This document shows positions 35,324-44,235 of a stretch of 64,000 nucleotides of DNA, piece after piece. This stretch comes from Flavobacterium eburneipallidum (GTDB taxonomy: Bacteria > Bacteroidota > Bacteroidia > Flavobacteriales > Flavobacteriaceae). Both the position numbers and the translations under genes were made by a program. Location of the stretch: assembly GCF_027111355.2 (NCBI RefSeq), contig NZ_CP114291.2, forward strand, positions 930,001-994,000. Direction: 5' to 3'. Position 1 is the first letter of the stretch. Each line of letters begins with the position of its first letter. The notes beneath the pieces are model-generated. The model was not told the DNA's origin, did no database searches, and saw only the letters and a list, made by a program, of their open reading frames with translations.

Positions 35324-35685
35324 TAATTTAGAATTATTTTGCTGTATTTAAGGTAAATTTATAAATAAATTACATGATGTGTTTTTTATTTATAAAAAAA
35401 AACGATAAAATGAAATTTTGTTTTTTCTATTTAAGATTTTGCAAAATCTAGCTAAGGATAGAGGATGTAAACGATTTTTTTATTTGAATCGGTAATATTC
35501 TGCAATAAGTGAGGTTCATATTGCCCTAAATTTATTTTGAGTTTAGTTTTTGAATTTTATATAATTAAAAATAAATTCTTACTTTTTTACAAAAATTTTC
35601 TGTTCGTTATTATAAATTAGAGATTACATTTATAACAGATAACAAAAACAAAGCCTTACTAATAGAAAATAGTTGCGTTAAAAAG

Positions 35686-36273
35686 TTATAGTTGCACATA
35701 CAACCCTGTACTTAACATCATAGTATTAATACCAATATTTGGTTTTTTTAAACCAGCGTTAGAGATATGTCTTATTCCATATCTCAAATCAAAGGAGAAA
35801 TTAGAACTAATTTTTTGTGTAATTCCAACAGTAGCATTGTCTGAAAAGGTAAGCCCTTTTGCTGCTCTATAAGGTATTAATTCAGAAATATAATGAGGTC
35901 CGATACTTAATAATAGATATGTTTTGGTACTTTTAGTTATTGCATAGTTGTAACTAACGCCAAAGTTGACTCCTTGTTCTTTTAGCTCTATCCAATCCCG
36001 ATTGTCCTCAAAATCTTTGTATTTTGCATGATTGATTTGTGGTGCTACCATAAATTCCCAAGATGTTTTTTCTTTCTCTCTCCATTTATAAAAATAATTG
36101 ATCTGATGGGAAGTGATACTATAGGCTATAGGGGTTCCTAAATCAAGAAATTTTCTCGTATCACCTATGCTGAGGACATAACCTATTCTATGCTTTTTGC
36201 TATTTTGGAAGGTGTTTTGTGCTGTAGAGCAAGTTGAATTAATGATAAAAAATACTAAAATCAAGTATTTCAT
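35686..36273 (-). CDS. PagL-like (acyloxyacyl hydrolase) outer-membrane beta-barrel protein
   Basis: The 195-residue protein has a signal peptide (cleavage near STAQ) and alternating beta-strand patterns through to a final aromatic/hydrophobic strand, as in small outer-membrane barrels. The C-terminal RHISNAGLKKPNIGIN block matches the lipid A 3-O-deacylase PagL, whose His and Ser (H-x-S) are catalytic. The Glu expected twelve residues after the Ser is Asn here, so activity is uncertain. It could modify lipid A or be a non-catalytic relative. It is separated from its neighbours by long gaps and a terminator, so it is probably monocistronic. Confidence 0.7.
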   Translation of the reverse strand: MKYLILVFFIINSTCSTAQNTFQNSKKHRIGYVLSIGDTRKFLDLGTPIAYSITSHQINYFYKWREKEKTSWEFMVAPQINHAKYKDFEDNRDWIELKEQGVNFGVSYNYAITKSTKTYLLLSIGPHYISELIPYRAAKGLTFSDNATVGITQKISSNFSFDLRYGIRHISNAGLKKPNIGINTMMLSTGLYVQL

Positions 36274-36324
36274 AGAATTGTTTTTTACGAAATTGTTTGT
36301 AATATTAAGTAATTATAATAAAAT

Positions 36325-36354
36325 AACCCAGATTCTTAATGAGGATTCTGGGTT
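36325..36354 (-). terminator. Terminator of the symporter operon
   Basis: AACCCAGA (36325-36332) and TCTGGGTT (36347-36354) form an 8-bp stem. Read on the - strand it is followed by the T-rich TTATTTTATTAT. It lies about 95 bases after the symporter stop. Confidence 0.65.
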
Positions 36355-36449
36355 AATAGTAAGATTTTAGATTGTAAAAGATTGATAGTTTCTTTAATTG
36401 ATTTATCTATCCATAAAAATAGTACAGTCTAACTGTTTTATTTATTGGA

Positions 36450-37751
36450 TTATAAGCTCTTTTTTACTTTGTGACCAACTAAACCAAAATAAAGAATGAT
36501 TAAGAAACATACCAACGGAATGATATAACCAGCCTGAATATCATCGTGTTTCATGTCGATTAAAGTTCCCATGGCATAAGGAAGAATAGCTCCACCTACA
36601 ATTGACATTACCAACCAAGAAGAACCTGTTTCAGTATTTGATTTTAAACCAACTAATCCTAAAGAGAAAATAGTTGGAAACATAATCGACATAAAAAATC
36701 CGATACCTCCAAGCGCATAAATAATAGAAATTCCAGATCCATAAATCGCAACTAAACAAAGGAAAACACTAATAACACAATAGATAGAAAGTAAGACATA
36801 ATCTTTAACGAATTTCAAAAAGAAAGTCCCGCTAAAACGACCTACCATAAACAAAAAGCCGTAAATACCAAGATAGTAAGCAGCTGTTTTTTCATCCAAT
36901 CCTGCTTCTTTTTGAGCAATTCGAACAAAAAAACTAGTAACACAAACTTGTGCACCTACATAAAAAAATTGTGCGACTACTGCCCAACTTAAGTGAGAAA
37001 ATTTCAGAACAGAGAAAAAACCAGGTTTCACTTCATTTTCAGTTTCTGGCTGTTTCATTGATGGCAAATGCATGAAATAAAATATAATGGCTACCAAAAC
37101 CAAAATAGTTCCTAAAATAATGTAAGGCAATTTTACTGCCGATGCTTCTTCCAGAAAATAAGCTACTTTTGTAGCTTCTGACATGGCCACCATTTGTTCT
37201 GGAGTGTAGTTAATGCCCGAAAGAATAAAAGCACCTCCCAAAAAAGGAGCTAAAGTTACCGCCAAACCATTAAACGATGCCGCCAAATTCAATCGTGTGG
37301 AAGACGATTCTGGTGGACCTAAAATTGCTGCGTATGGATTGGCACTTGTTTCAAGGATAGTTAATCCACAACCAATAACAAATAAAGCAAATAAGAAAAG
37401 TTCAAAATTGGTGCTATTTGCAGCTGGTACAAAAAGAAATGCTCCTGCGGCAAAAACCAATAAACCCGTAATAATGCTGTTTTTATAACCTATTTTTTTG
37501 ATAATCATTCCCGCTGGAATTGCCATTACAAAATAAGCAAAAAATATAGCCGTATCAATCAAAGTAGATTGGCTGTTGTTGAGCTGACAGGCTTTTTTTA
37601 AATGTGGAATCAAAATACCGTCTAGCCCGTGAGCCATTCCCCAAAGGAAAAATAAACTGGTAATTAAAATAAAAGGCAAAAGGTATTTTTTTCCTGATCC
37701 CTGTTCGCCAGACGCTTCGTTTGGATTGTCAATTTGGTTAGTTACTTGCAT
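36450..37751 (-). CDS. FucP-type sugar:proton symporter (MFS)
   Basis: The 433-residue protein has twelve hydrophobic segments and the fucose/glucose/galactose permease pattern (FFLWGMAHGLDGILIPHLKKA, FFAYFVMAIPAGMIIKKIGYK, GCGLTILETSANPYAAILGPPESSSTRLNLAASFNGLA). Substrates of close relatives include L-fucose, N-acetylglucosamine and hexoses. It is the last gene of a seven-gene - strand operon, 22 bases after the MaoC-type gene. Because the operon has solute-binding-like proteins but no ABC permease, this symporter is the likely route across the inner membrane for the operon's substrate. Confidence 0.88.
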   Translation of the reverse strand: MQVTNQIDNPNEASGEQGSGKKYLLPFILITSLFFLWGMAHGLDGILIPHLKKACQLNNSQSTLIDTAIFFAYFVMAIPAGMIIKKIGYKNSIITGLLVFAAGAFLFVPAANSTNFELFLFALFVIGCGLTILETSANPYAAILGPPESSSTRLNLAASFNGLAVTLAPFLGGAFILSGINYTPEQMVAMSEATKVAYFLEEASAVKLPYIILGTILVLVAIIFYFMHLPSMKQPETENEVKPGFFSVLKFSHLSWAVVAQFFYVGAQVCVTSFFVRIAQKEAGLDEKTAAYYLGIYGFLFMVGRFSGTFFLKFVKDYVLLSIYCVISVFLCLVAIYGSGISIIYALGGIGFFMSIMFPTIFSLGLVGLKSNTETGSSWLVMSIVGGAILPYAMGTLIDMKHDDIQAGYIIPLVCFLIILYFGLVGHKVKKSL

Positions 37752-37773
37752 AATTGTATAGGTGGTTTTAAGG

Positions 37774-38214
37774 TTATTTCTTTTTTACTAATAATAAATG
37801 GTCGCATACCAAAACCACTTCACCTCTTTGGTTAATGATTTCTACATGCTCCGTAACAGTGCCCATTTCGGGTCTTTTGGCTTCTCCTTTTTCAGAAATG
37901 GTAATTTCAGAATGGATGGTGTCACCAATGTGAACTGGTTTTACAAATCGCATTCGGTCATAACCTTTCGAAAAAGCTTCAGGATTAATTTCAGATGCCG
38001 TCAAGCCAATGCCAATGCTGAAAATCATCGTTCCGTGAGCAATTCTTTGTCCAAAAGGCTGCGTTTTGCACCATTCTTCATCCATGTGATGCGGAAAAAA
38101 ATCGCCTGTGTGTCCTGCATGAACCACAAAATCGGTTTCGGTAATTGTTCTACCTAAAGTTACTCGTTTTTCATTGAGTTGGTAATCTTCAAAAAAGGTT
38201 GATTTAAAATACAT
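37774..38214 (-). CDS. MaoC-type (R)-hydratase/dehydratase
   Basis: The 146-residue hot-dog-fold protein has the hydratase motif D38-F-F-P-H-H43-M-D followed by [11 protein letters not shown]38 and H43 correspond to the catalytic pair of MaoC-like enoyl-CoA hydratases. Such enzymes add or remove water on CoA thioesters, including beta-methylmalyl-CoA/mesaconyl-CoA. Two CoA-transferase genes in the same operon could supply the thioester. The upstream gap (38215-38392) is filled by a long palindromic repeat, which does not contain a convincing terminator. Confidence 0.85.
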   Translation of the reverse strand: MYFKSTFFEDYQLNEKRVTLGRTITETDFVVHAGHTGDFFPHHMDEEWCKTQPFGQRIAHGTMIFSIGIGLTASEINPEAFSKGYDRMRFVKPVHIGDTIHSEITISEKGEAKRPEMGTVTEHVEIINQRGEVVLVCDHLLLVKKK

Positions 38215-38238
38215 ATTTTTATTTTATTTTGTTATTGG

Positions 38239-38384
38239 TTCGTCAGTTCGAGTGTTTTATTAAAAAATGCGATAGCTGTTTTTAATAAAATGTATCGAGA
38301 ACCATCTATTATTAAAGGCTTCTCGATACAATTTTGAACCGTAAAGCTGTCGCATTACGATTCAAAATCACTCGAAGTGACGAA
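38239..38384. repeat. 146-bp imperfect long-hairpin repeat (MITE-like)
   Basis: Outer arms at 38239-38254 and 38369-38384 (TTCGTCAGTTCGAGTG against CACTCGAAGTGACGAA) match at 15 of 16 positions. Inner pairs follow in order: AATGCGATAGCTGT against AGCTGTCGCATT, and TGTATCGAGAACC against GGCTTCTCGATACA. The element fills the gap between two genes of one operon. Several mismatches suggest an old copy. Confidence 0.75.
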
Positions 38385-38392
38385 TCGTATTA

Positions 38393-39460
38393 TTATAATT
38401 CATCTATTGAAACACCTCCATTTTGGTTGCTAATATAGCAAGCTTCCACGACTTTCATCGTATCTAATACATCTTTAACGCTTGCTAATAATTTATTATC
38501 AGAACCTTCTTTGAAACGCATTAAGTTGGACATCGTTCCAATAAAAGCTTCTGGAAACCAAGAGCCTTCGAGGTTTATTTTTTCCCATTCATAAGTACCT
38601 TGTTCATTTGCTAAAGCTACTTCAAATTCATCTGGCATTCCATCAGGATAATTCATCAATAACCCCATTTTGGCTTTAATAGCCCCTTTGGTTCCTTCCC
38701 ATTTGATGTAACTTTCTTCGTGTTTGGGTCCAAAATGATGATCGTGATTCGTGTTGATAACCACACGCATTGCTTCGCCATAATTCAAAATTATTGAAGA
38801 ACGACAAGAGGATAATTTCTTCAACGGATGATGACTCGTTTTGGCATAAACTCCTTTTGGATTTCCTAAAAACGAACGAATACAATCAATATAATGCACA
38901 CTGTGAAAAAGAATTTCCAATCGTGGATGTTCTTTGATCAGCGGAAATAATTCCCAAGGTGTATTTACAGTGACTTTAATTTCCAAATCATACAAATCGC
39001 CAATAATTCCTTGGTTAATTAGATAGCGTGATGCACTTACAAAAGAAGCAAAACGCAACTGAAAATTAATGGCTGCGACCAAATTTTTTCGTTCGCAAAC
39101 CGCAACAATTTCTCTGGCTTGCGCCAAATCGTTTCCCATTGGTTTTTGTATCAAAACAGCCGAACCGTCAGGCAATTGTTCCAAGATTTCGATGTATTGA
39201 TCAGGCAAAACTGTAATGTCATAAACAGCATTCGACGGAGCGTTTTTAACTGCTTCGGCTACATTTTCAAAAACATTTGGAATACCAAATTGTTTGGCCA
39301 TATCCTCTGCTTTTGAAAGTGTTCTATTGGTAATTCCAAAAACACTGAAACCAGCCATTTTATATGCTGGCAAATGGGCATCTTTCACGATGCCACTTGC
39401 TCCAATGATGATAATTGGTTGTTCCGTTTTGGGTAATAAAGGTTTATAAGGAATATTCAT
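38393..39460 (-). CDS. Gfo/Idh/MocA-family oxidoreductase
   Basis: The start is set at ATG 39460 (MNIPYKPLLP); an upstream TTG would read through a hairpin. The 355-residue product has an N-terminal Rossmann fold (IIIIGASGIVKDAHLPAYKMAG), the QKPMG version of the EKP motif, and a C-terminal alpha/beta domain (FHSVHYIDCIRSFLG). Family members oxidise or reduce sugars or inositols with NAD(P). It has no signal peptide. Being in an operon with CoA-transferases and a hydratase, it may oxidise a sugar or hydroxy-acid before thioester formation; this is inference. Confidence 0.85.
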   Translation of the reverse strand: MNIPYKPLLPKTEQPIIIIGASGIVKDAHLPAYKMAGFSVFGITNRTLSKAEDMAKQFGIPNVFENVAEAVKNAPSNAVYDITVLPDQYIEILEQLPDGSAVLIQKPMGNDLAQAREIVAVCERKNLVAAINFQLRFASFVSASRYLINQGIIGDLYDLEIKVTVNTPWELFPLIKEHPRLEILFHSVHYIDCIRSFLGNPKGVYAKTSHHPLKKLSSCRSSIILNYGEAMRVVINTNHDHHFGPKHEESYIKWEGTKGAIKAKMGLLMNYPDGMPDEFEVALANEQGTYEWEKINLEGSWFPEAFIGTMSNLMRFKEGSDNKLLASVKDVLDTMKVVEACYISNQNGGVSIDEL

Positions 39461-39482
39461 TTTTTGATATTTTAAGGTTGTA

Positions 39483-39516
39483 ATCTTTGTCAAAGTTCAA
39501 AAACTTTGACAAAGAT
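39483..39516. repeat. Perfect 15-bp hairpin, copy 1
   Basis: ATCTTTGTCAAAGTT (39483-39497) and AACTTTGACAAAGAT (39502-39516) are perfect inverse complements with a CAAA loop. The identical stem recurs at 62458-62490. Here it lies in the transcribed leader of the Gfo/Idh/MocA gene. Confidence 0.85.
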
Positions 39517-39529
39517 ACTCATGTAATTA

Positions 39530-40753
39530 TTAGGCTATTTTTCGAATATTATTTTGAGTTTTTTCTAATAATTCTTCGGAAGAAATATCACTTTCTATCG
39601 CTTTCAAAACCATTTGGTCAATCAGTTCGGCTACTTTGGGCCAAATAGGTGTTTGTGGCAAGGTCAACGCTGTTTCGTGTAATAGTTCTAATTTATGATA
39701 AAACGGAATGGTTTTATTGATTTCAGGATCATTCCAAGTCGATTTTCGGCAACCAATTCCGCCTTCGTTGGTCAACAATTTATCACTTTCTGGAGTTGTT
39801 GCAAAGCGTAGAAAATCATAAGCTAGTTTTTGATGCTTACTTCCTGTACCAATGGTGTACAACCAATATACATTCAACGAAGCGGTTTTATGATTTTCAT
39901 TGGATGGCAATTCCGCAATATCAACTTTTCCTTTTACTTTCGATTCTTCAATCACTTCACACATCGAGGCAAATCCAAACCAATTGATTGCCATTGCGGC
40001 TTCTCCTTTGGCGAAAGCCATTCCAGCTTCAACTGAACCAAATTTTCTTGATTGAGGATGAACCGCTTTTGTATTATTAACTATATTTCTATAAAAATCC
40101 AAAGCTTCAATTGCTGCTGGTGTATTAATATCAATTTTGTTTTGAGCATTTAATAAAGAACCGCTTCGTGTCCACAATTGCAAACAGAAATCAAAAACCA
40201 TATTATGCCCATCAGGATAATTCGCAAAAACACAGCCAAATAAATTTTCTTCGTGTCTGTTGAAAAATTCGGCTATTTCAACGAATTGTTTCCAGGTTTT
40301 AGGAGGATATAATTCATAACCAAATTGCTTTTTGAAGTTTTCTTTTTCAGTTGGATTTTCAAATAAATCTTTTCTATAAATTAAACATTCTGGTCCATCG
40401 TGAAAAGGTAGTCCGTAAGTGCCGTCATTTATTTGTTGCAAATGCAGTAAAGAATTATGCCAACCTTCTGGATAATCTTGTGGTGGATTTTCGGCAATTA
40501 ATGGGTTTAAATCCAGAACGGCTTTTGCATTCGCAGCGTCAAAAATCCAATCGGTGTTGAGGTGGGCAATGTCCCAGTTTCCGTTTATTAATCCTTTTTT
40601 GGTAATGGTTTCTTCATACAAATCGTGTAACTCCAACGGAATCATTTCGGCTTCCATTTTGATGTTGTTTTTTAGACAAAACATATCCCACAGCTTTTGC
40701 AGCGTACTTTCAAAAGGGTCGAATTTTCTAACAGCGATTCTTATTTTCCCCAT
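39530..40753 (-). CDS. Solute-binding-protein-fold protein without signal peptide (407 aa)
   Basis: The 407-residue product resembles cluster B extracellular sugar-binding proteins of ABC importers: WDIAHLNTDWIFDAANAKAVLDLNPLIAE, DGTYGLPFHDGPECLIYRKDLFE, PKTWKQFVEIAEFF, GMAFAKGEAAMAINWFG. It starts MGKIRIAVRKFDPFE, with no signal peptide or lipobox, and the upstream stop of the CoA-transferase lies two bases away, so no missed export signal is possible without gene overlap. No permease or ATPase is nearby. A cytoplasmic role is therefore likely, perhaps as ligand sensor, carrier or enzyme; SBP-fold enzymes are known (for example THI5-type). It pairs with the similar gene at 43029. Confidence 0.8.
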   Translation of the reverse strand: MGKIRIAVRKFDPFESTLQKLWDMFCLKNNIKMEAEMIPLELHDLYEETITKKGLINGNWDIAHLNTDWIFDAANAKAVLDLNPLIAENPPQDYPEGWHNSLLHLQQINDGTYGLPFHDGPECLIYRKDLFENPTEKENFKKQFGYELYPPKTWKQFVEIAEFFNRHEENLFGCVFANYPDGHNMVFDFCLQLWTRSGSLLNAQNKIDINTPAAIEALDFYRNIVNNTKAVHPQSRKFGSVEAGMAFAKGEAAMAINWFGFASMCEVIEESKVKGKVDIAELPSNENHKTASLNVYWLYTIGTGSKHQKLAYDFLRFATTPESDKLLTNEGGIGCRKSTWNDPEINKTIPFYHKLELLHETALTLPQTPIWPKVAELIDQMVLKAIESDISSEELLEKTQNNIRKIA

Positions 40754-40755
40754 TA

Positions 40756-41892
40756 TTAATTTATAAATTCATTCATAATTCGCTCGTTGTCTTGTCCTAA
40801 TTTTGGTGAACCTTTGGTTGATGTAAAATATTCTCCATCAATTTTTATTGGACATCTTGTGGTTTGATACGAATAGCCATCCAGCATTTCAACTTTTTGT
40901 GTAAACTCTAAAACTTTAAAACCCTCTTCGGCAAAAAGTTCTTGATAATTCAATACTTTGGCGCACCAAATATCTGCAGGTTCTAAAATATTTAACCAAA
41001 ATTGGGTTTCCTGCGTTTGTAAATGTGTTGCTAAAACGTTCTTGATTTCGTCTCTTAATTCAAATTTATTTTCAGGAAATTGCAACAATTCATCACATTT
41101 TAAAAGCGAAGCCAAAACCGGAATTGATCCCATCGCCAGAGCCAAAAAGCCATTTTTAGTTTTGTAAATGCCATAAGGTGCACCCAAATAAGCATGTGCA
41201 TTGTTCGATTTTGTTCGAACGGGTAATTCGCCACCGTCATTGAAATAAGTCGTAATGGTTTCAAACTGAAAATCGAAAGCTGATTCCAACATACTCACCT
41301 GAACTTTTGCACCCATATTACGAGTTGCTTTTCGGTACAAAGCGGCTAAAATTCCTTGTGCCAAATGCGCTCCAGCCAGCATATCTACAATGGATAAACC
41401 CATCGGGACGGGTCCATCTTCCTGATTGCCGCTCAACCAAGTTAAGGCAGTCAGAGATTGTAATAATAAATCTTGTCCTGGTAAATCTTTTAATTCGGAT
41501 TTGGTTCCGTAGCCAGATATTTCGGCATAGATGATATTGGGATTGATTTCTTTTACGTCATCATAACTCAAACCTACTCTCTCCATCACTCCAGGTCTGA
41601 AATTGTGCATGACCACATCGGCTTTTGCCAATAGTTTTTTTAATTTTTCGAGTTCTGATGCTTGTTTAAAATCAATAGCAAAAGATTCTTTGTTTCGGTT
41701 AATAGTATGAAAAACAGAAGATTCTCCGTTCATTATCAAATCGGAAGTATAAAGAGTTCGGCAAATATCGCCTGTTCCCGGTTTCTCAATTTTTATGACA
41801 CGAGCACCCAAATCCGCCAAGCGTAAACTCGCCGAAGGCCCCGAAAGAAACTGGCTAAAATCTACTATTAAATAATCTTCTAATGGTTTCAT
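40756..41892 (-). CDS. Class III CoA-transferase (CaiB/BaiF), subunit or paralogue 1
   Basis: The 378-residue protein has the family N-terminus (MKPLEDYLIVDFSQFLSGP, LADLGARVIKIEKPGTGD), the HNFRPGVMERVGL motif and D170 in GLSIVDMLAG, the catalytic Asp that forms the aspartyl-CoA intermediate. It follows its paralogue with no gap and is strongly similar to it throughout, with identical position of the catalytic Asp. Tandem class III genes often make heterodimers (for example benzylsuccinate or succinyl-CoA:malate CoA-transferases). It should move CoA between carboxylic acids. The acid acceptor is unknown. Confidence 0.88.
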   Translation of the reverse strand: MKPLEDYLIVDFSQFLSGPSASLRLADLGARVIKIEKPGTGDICRTLYTSDLIMNGESSVFHTINRNKESFAIDFKQASELEKLKKLLAKADVVMHNFRPGVMERVGLSYDDVKEINPNIIYAEISGYGTKSELKDLPGQDLLLQSLTALTWLSGNQEDGPVPMGLSIVDMLAGAHLAQGILAALYRKATRNMGAKVQVSMLESAFDFQFETITTYFNDGGELPVRTKSNNAHAYLGAPYGIYKTKNGFLALAMGSIPVLASLLKCDELLQFPENKFELRDEIKNVLATHLQTQETQFWLNILEPADIWCAKVLNYQELFAEEGFKVLEFTQKVEMLDGYSYQTTRCPIKIDGEYFTSTKGSPKLGQDNERIMNEFIN

Positions 41893-43032
41893 CTACAAAA
41901 ATTGTTCATGTATTTTTAAATTATCTTCTCCCACTTTTGGTGCTGCTTTTGTGCTAGTTAAAATTTCTCCATCCAATTGAATGGGGCTTCTGGTAGTTAC
42001 TAATGTTTCTCCAGCTGAATTTTTTACGGTTTGTTTCAGTTGTAACTCTTCTACAAAAGGTTGATGGTCTAATTCTGCGTAATTCAAGACTTTTCCGCAC
42101 CAAATGCCTTCTTTTTGAAGCAAATCCAACCAATAATCAGCCGTTTGAGTGAGTAGTTTTTCTGCTAAAATTGCTCTAATTTCATCTCTTTGAGAAAACC
42201 ATAAATGTTTATCGGCGTAGTTTTTTAAATCAATTCCTAGAATAGTTCCAATGAAAAGTAAATCCCCCATGGCTAAAGAAATATAGCCGTTTTGAGTTGG
42301 ATAAACCCCATAAGGAGCACTCAAAAATGCGTGCGCACTTCCTTTGGTATCGCCACGCTGGGGCAATTGTCCGCCATCATTTAAGAAAGAAGTTACCGCT
42401 TCAAACTGTACATCTAAAACCGATTCTAATAAAGTAACTTCGACTAAAACACCTTTTCCAGTTTTGGCTCTTTTTAGTAAAGCAGTCAAAATTCCCTGAA
42501 CAAAATGATTGCCACACATTAAATCGGCAACTGCCAATCCAAAAGGTACGGGTTCTTGACTTTTTCGACCACTCAACCAGCTTAATCCAGAAAGGGATTG
42601 CAACAATAAATCCTGTCCAGGTTTATTAGCCCAAGGGCCTTTATCTCCGTAACCCGTAATGGTTCCGTATATTATTTTTGGGTTTATTTTTAAAGTATCT
42701 TCATAAGTTAAACCAATTTTATCCATCACACCTGGACGGAAATTATGGGTCATAATATCCGCTTTTTCGATTAGTTTTTTAACTAAAACCAAATCATCAG
42801 GATTTTTTAAATCGGCAGCAAAAGATTCTTTATTTCTGTTTATGGTATGAAAAAGCAAACTGCTATCGTCCACAAAAAGATCTTTGATACTCAACTGACG
42901 ACACGCTTCGCCTTTTATTGGGCGTTCAATTTTGATAACTCTAGCTCCTAAATCGGCTAGTTTTAAACCCGCCGAAGGGCCTGCCAAAAACTGACAAAAT
43001 TCTAAAACGACTAATCCTTCAAGTGGTTTCAT
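41893..43032 (-). CDS. Class III CoA-transferase (CaiB/BaiF), subunit or paralogue 2
   Basis: The 379-residue protein is a paralogue of its downstream neighbour: MKPLEGLVVLEFCQFLAGP, LADLGARVIKIERP, THNFRPGVMDKIGL and D170 in GLAVADLMCG. Its start overlaps the end of the upstream binding-protein-like gene by four bases (ATGA), so translation is coupled. Both copies keep the catalytic Asp, so either could be active alone or the two may form a heterodimer. The gene order binding protein, transferase, transferase, binding protein is symmetrical, as if two binding-protein/transferase pairs had arisen by duplication. Confidence 0.88.
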   Translation of the reverse strand: MKPLEGLVVLEFCQFLAGPSAGLKLADLGARVIKIERPIKGEACRQLSIKDLFVDDSSLLFHTINRNKESFAADLKNPDDLVLVKKLIEKADIMTHNFRPGVMDKIGLTYEDTLKINPKIIYGTITGYGDKGPWANKPGQDLLLQSLSGLSWLSGRKSQEPVPFGLAVADLMCGNHFVQGILTALLKRAKTGKGVLVEVTLLESVLDVQFEAVTSFLNDGGQLPQRGDTKGSAHAFLSAPYGVYPTQNGYISLAMGDLLFIGTILGIDLKNYADKHLWFSQRDEIRAILAEKLLTQTADYWLDLLQKEGIWCGKVLNYAELDHQPFVEELQLKQTVKNSAGETLVTTRSPIQLDGEILTSTKAAPKVGEDNLKIHEQFL

Positions 43033-44177
43033 TTGGCTTGTAGGTTTAAAGACTTGGTATAAAGTGCGTTCATTTCTGCCAAAACGGATGCTTCATTTCC
43101 GCCATTCATTAAGTAATCACGAACTAAATCACCAGCATGATCTTGGAAATACATGTGTCCGGAATATCTTGGACGTAAAAAAGCTCTTTCTAAAGAGGGT
43201 AAAGTATTCTTGAAATAATCGTGAGTAATACTATTGATTCTATCGCTTTTCCAAGCTTGCAGATGACCTGGTTGTCCACCATTGTCAGAAAAAATATTTT
43301 GTTGTACTTGTGATGAACCTGTAAATTCAGCATATTGAATCGCTTCGGGAATGTGTTGGCTAAATGAAGAAACCGCCAAACCCGTTCCACCCAAAGAGCT
43401 AATCATTAGGTTATTATTCAATTTCACTAAATCATAAAAGTGTAGCAAATTTTTGCTGTAGCCAATTCTAGAATAATTGGAATATCCGTAAGCGAAAGGG
43501 CAGTAGGCAATTGCATCCGAATTGACCATCGCCTCATAAACCTGAATTGGATTTCTGTTGAAGTTGGCAGGATCAATTAATTGTGCTAATTCTCGGAACA
43601 TTTGGAGTGCTTTTGTTCCTGTTTCCAAAGAAATCACTTTTTCTTGAGATTGAAACGGTGCTTCGCCCAGACTGCAACAGTACATGTAAAAACTCATTAA
43701 TACATCAACAGGAATTCCTGCAAAAGCGACTAATCCTTTTTTGGCTAGTGCCAATAAATCGTCATACGTTTGCGGAACTTTCAATCCTTGTTTTTCTAAA
43801 ATATCCAATCTTGCAGCTGCAACTGGAGTCGCTGCATCTATTGGCAATGCCCATAATTTATCGCTAAAAACGTAACTTCCGTACGATTTACCAACGGTGT
43901 TTATTTCCTGATCTTTTATATATTCAGCAGAAAGATAATCGGATAATGGCAAAATGGCTTTAGTATCGGCACCAAAACCTGTCCACGGATGATCGATAAC
44001 CAAAAGGTCAAATCTTTTGGCTAAATCTTCGATGGAAGCATCTGCGAATTCTTGTAAACTTCTTTTCTCCCAGCTAATTTCGATATTGGGGTTCAGTTCT
44101 GTAAAACGTTGAGATGTAGCCACCATGGGCAATAAACCTCTGGTGTGATTCCACGTAATCCCTTTCAGTTTTTTCAT
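43029..44177 (-). CDS. Solute-binding-protein-fold protein without signal peptide (382 aa), first gene of operon
   Basis: The product (MKKLKGITWNHTRGLLPMVATSQRFTELNPNIEISWEKR) resembles the ABC sugar-binding protein fold: RFDLLVIDHPWTGF, AVSSFSQHIPEAIQYAEFTGSSQVQQNIF. No hydrophobic export signal is present, and an in-frame stop occurs six codons upstream of the ATG, which excludes a longer N-terminus. It is the promoter-proximal gene of the operon and overlaps the next gene by four bases. It is only distantly similar to the second such protein at 39530. Similar signal-less proteins next to CoA-transferases exist in other bacteria as far as I recall, but I know no assigned function. Confidence 0.78.
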   Translation of the reverse strand: MKKLKGITWNHTRGLLPMVATSQRFTELNPNIEISWEKRSLQEFADASIEDLAKRFDLLVIDHPWTGFGADTKAILPLSDYLSAEYIKDQEINTVGKSYGSYVFSDKLWALPIDAATPVAAARLDILEKQGLKVPQTYDDLLALAKKGLVAFAGIPVDVLMSFYMYCCSLGEAPFQSQEKVISLETGTKALQMFRELAQLIDPANFNRNPIQVYEAMVNSDAIAYCPFAYGYSNYSRIGYSKNLLHFYDLVKLNNNLMISSLGGTGLAVSSFSQHIPEAIQYAEFTGSSQVQQNIFSDNGGQPGHLQAWKSDRINSITHDYFKNTLPSLERAFLRPRYSGHMYFQDHAGDLVRDYLMNGGNEASVLAEMNALYTKSLNLQAK

Positions 44178-44235
44178 TTTATTTTCTTGTAATTAGTAGT
44201 AATGCTAAACACAGCTTAAATGTTTAAGCTAACTA

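Noticed and set aside
39530..44177. A normal ABC sugar importer
   Set aside because: Two binding-protein folds are present, but there are no export signals and no permease or ATPase genes in the operon or nearby.
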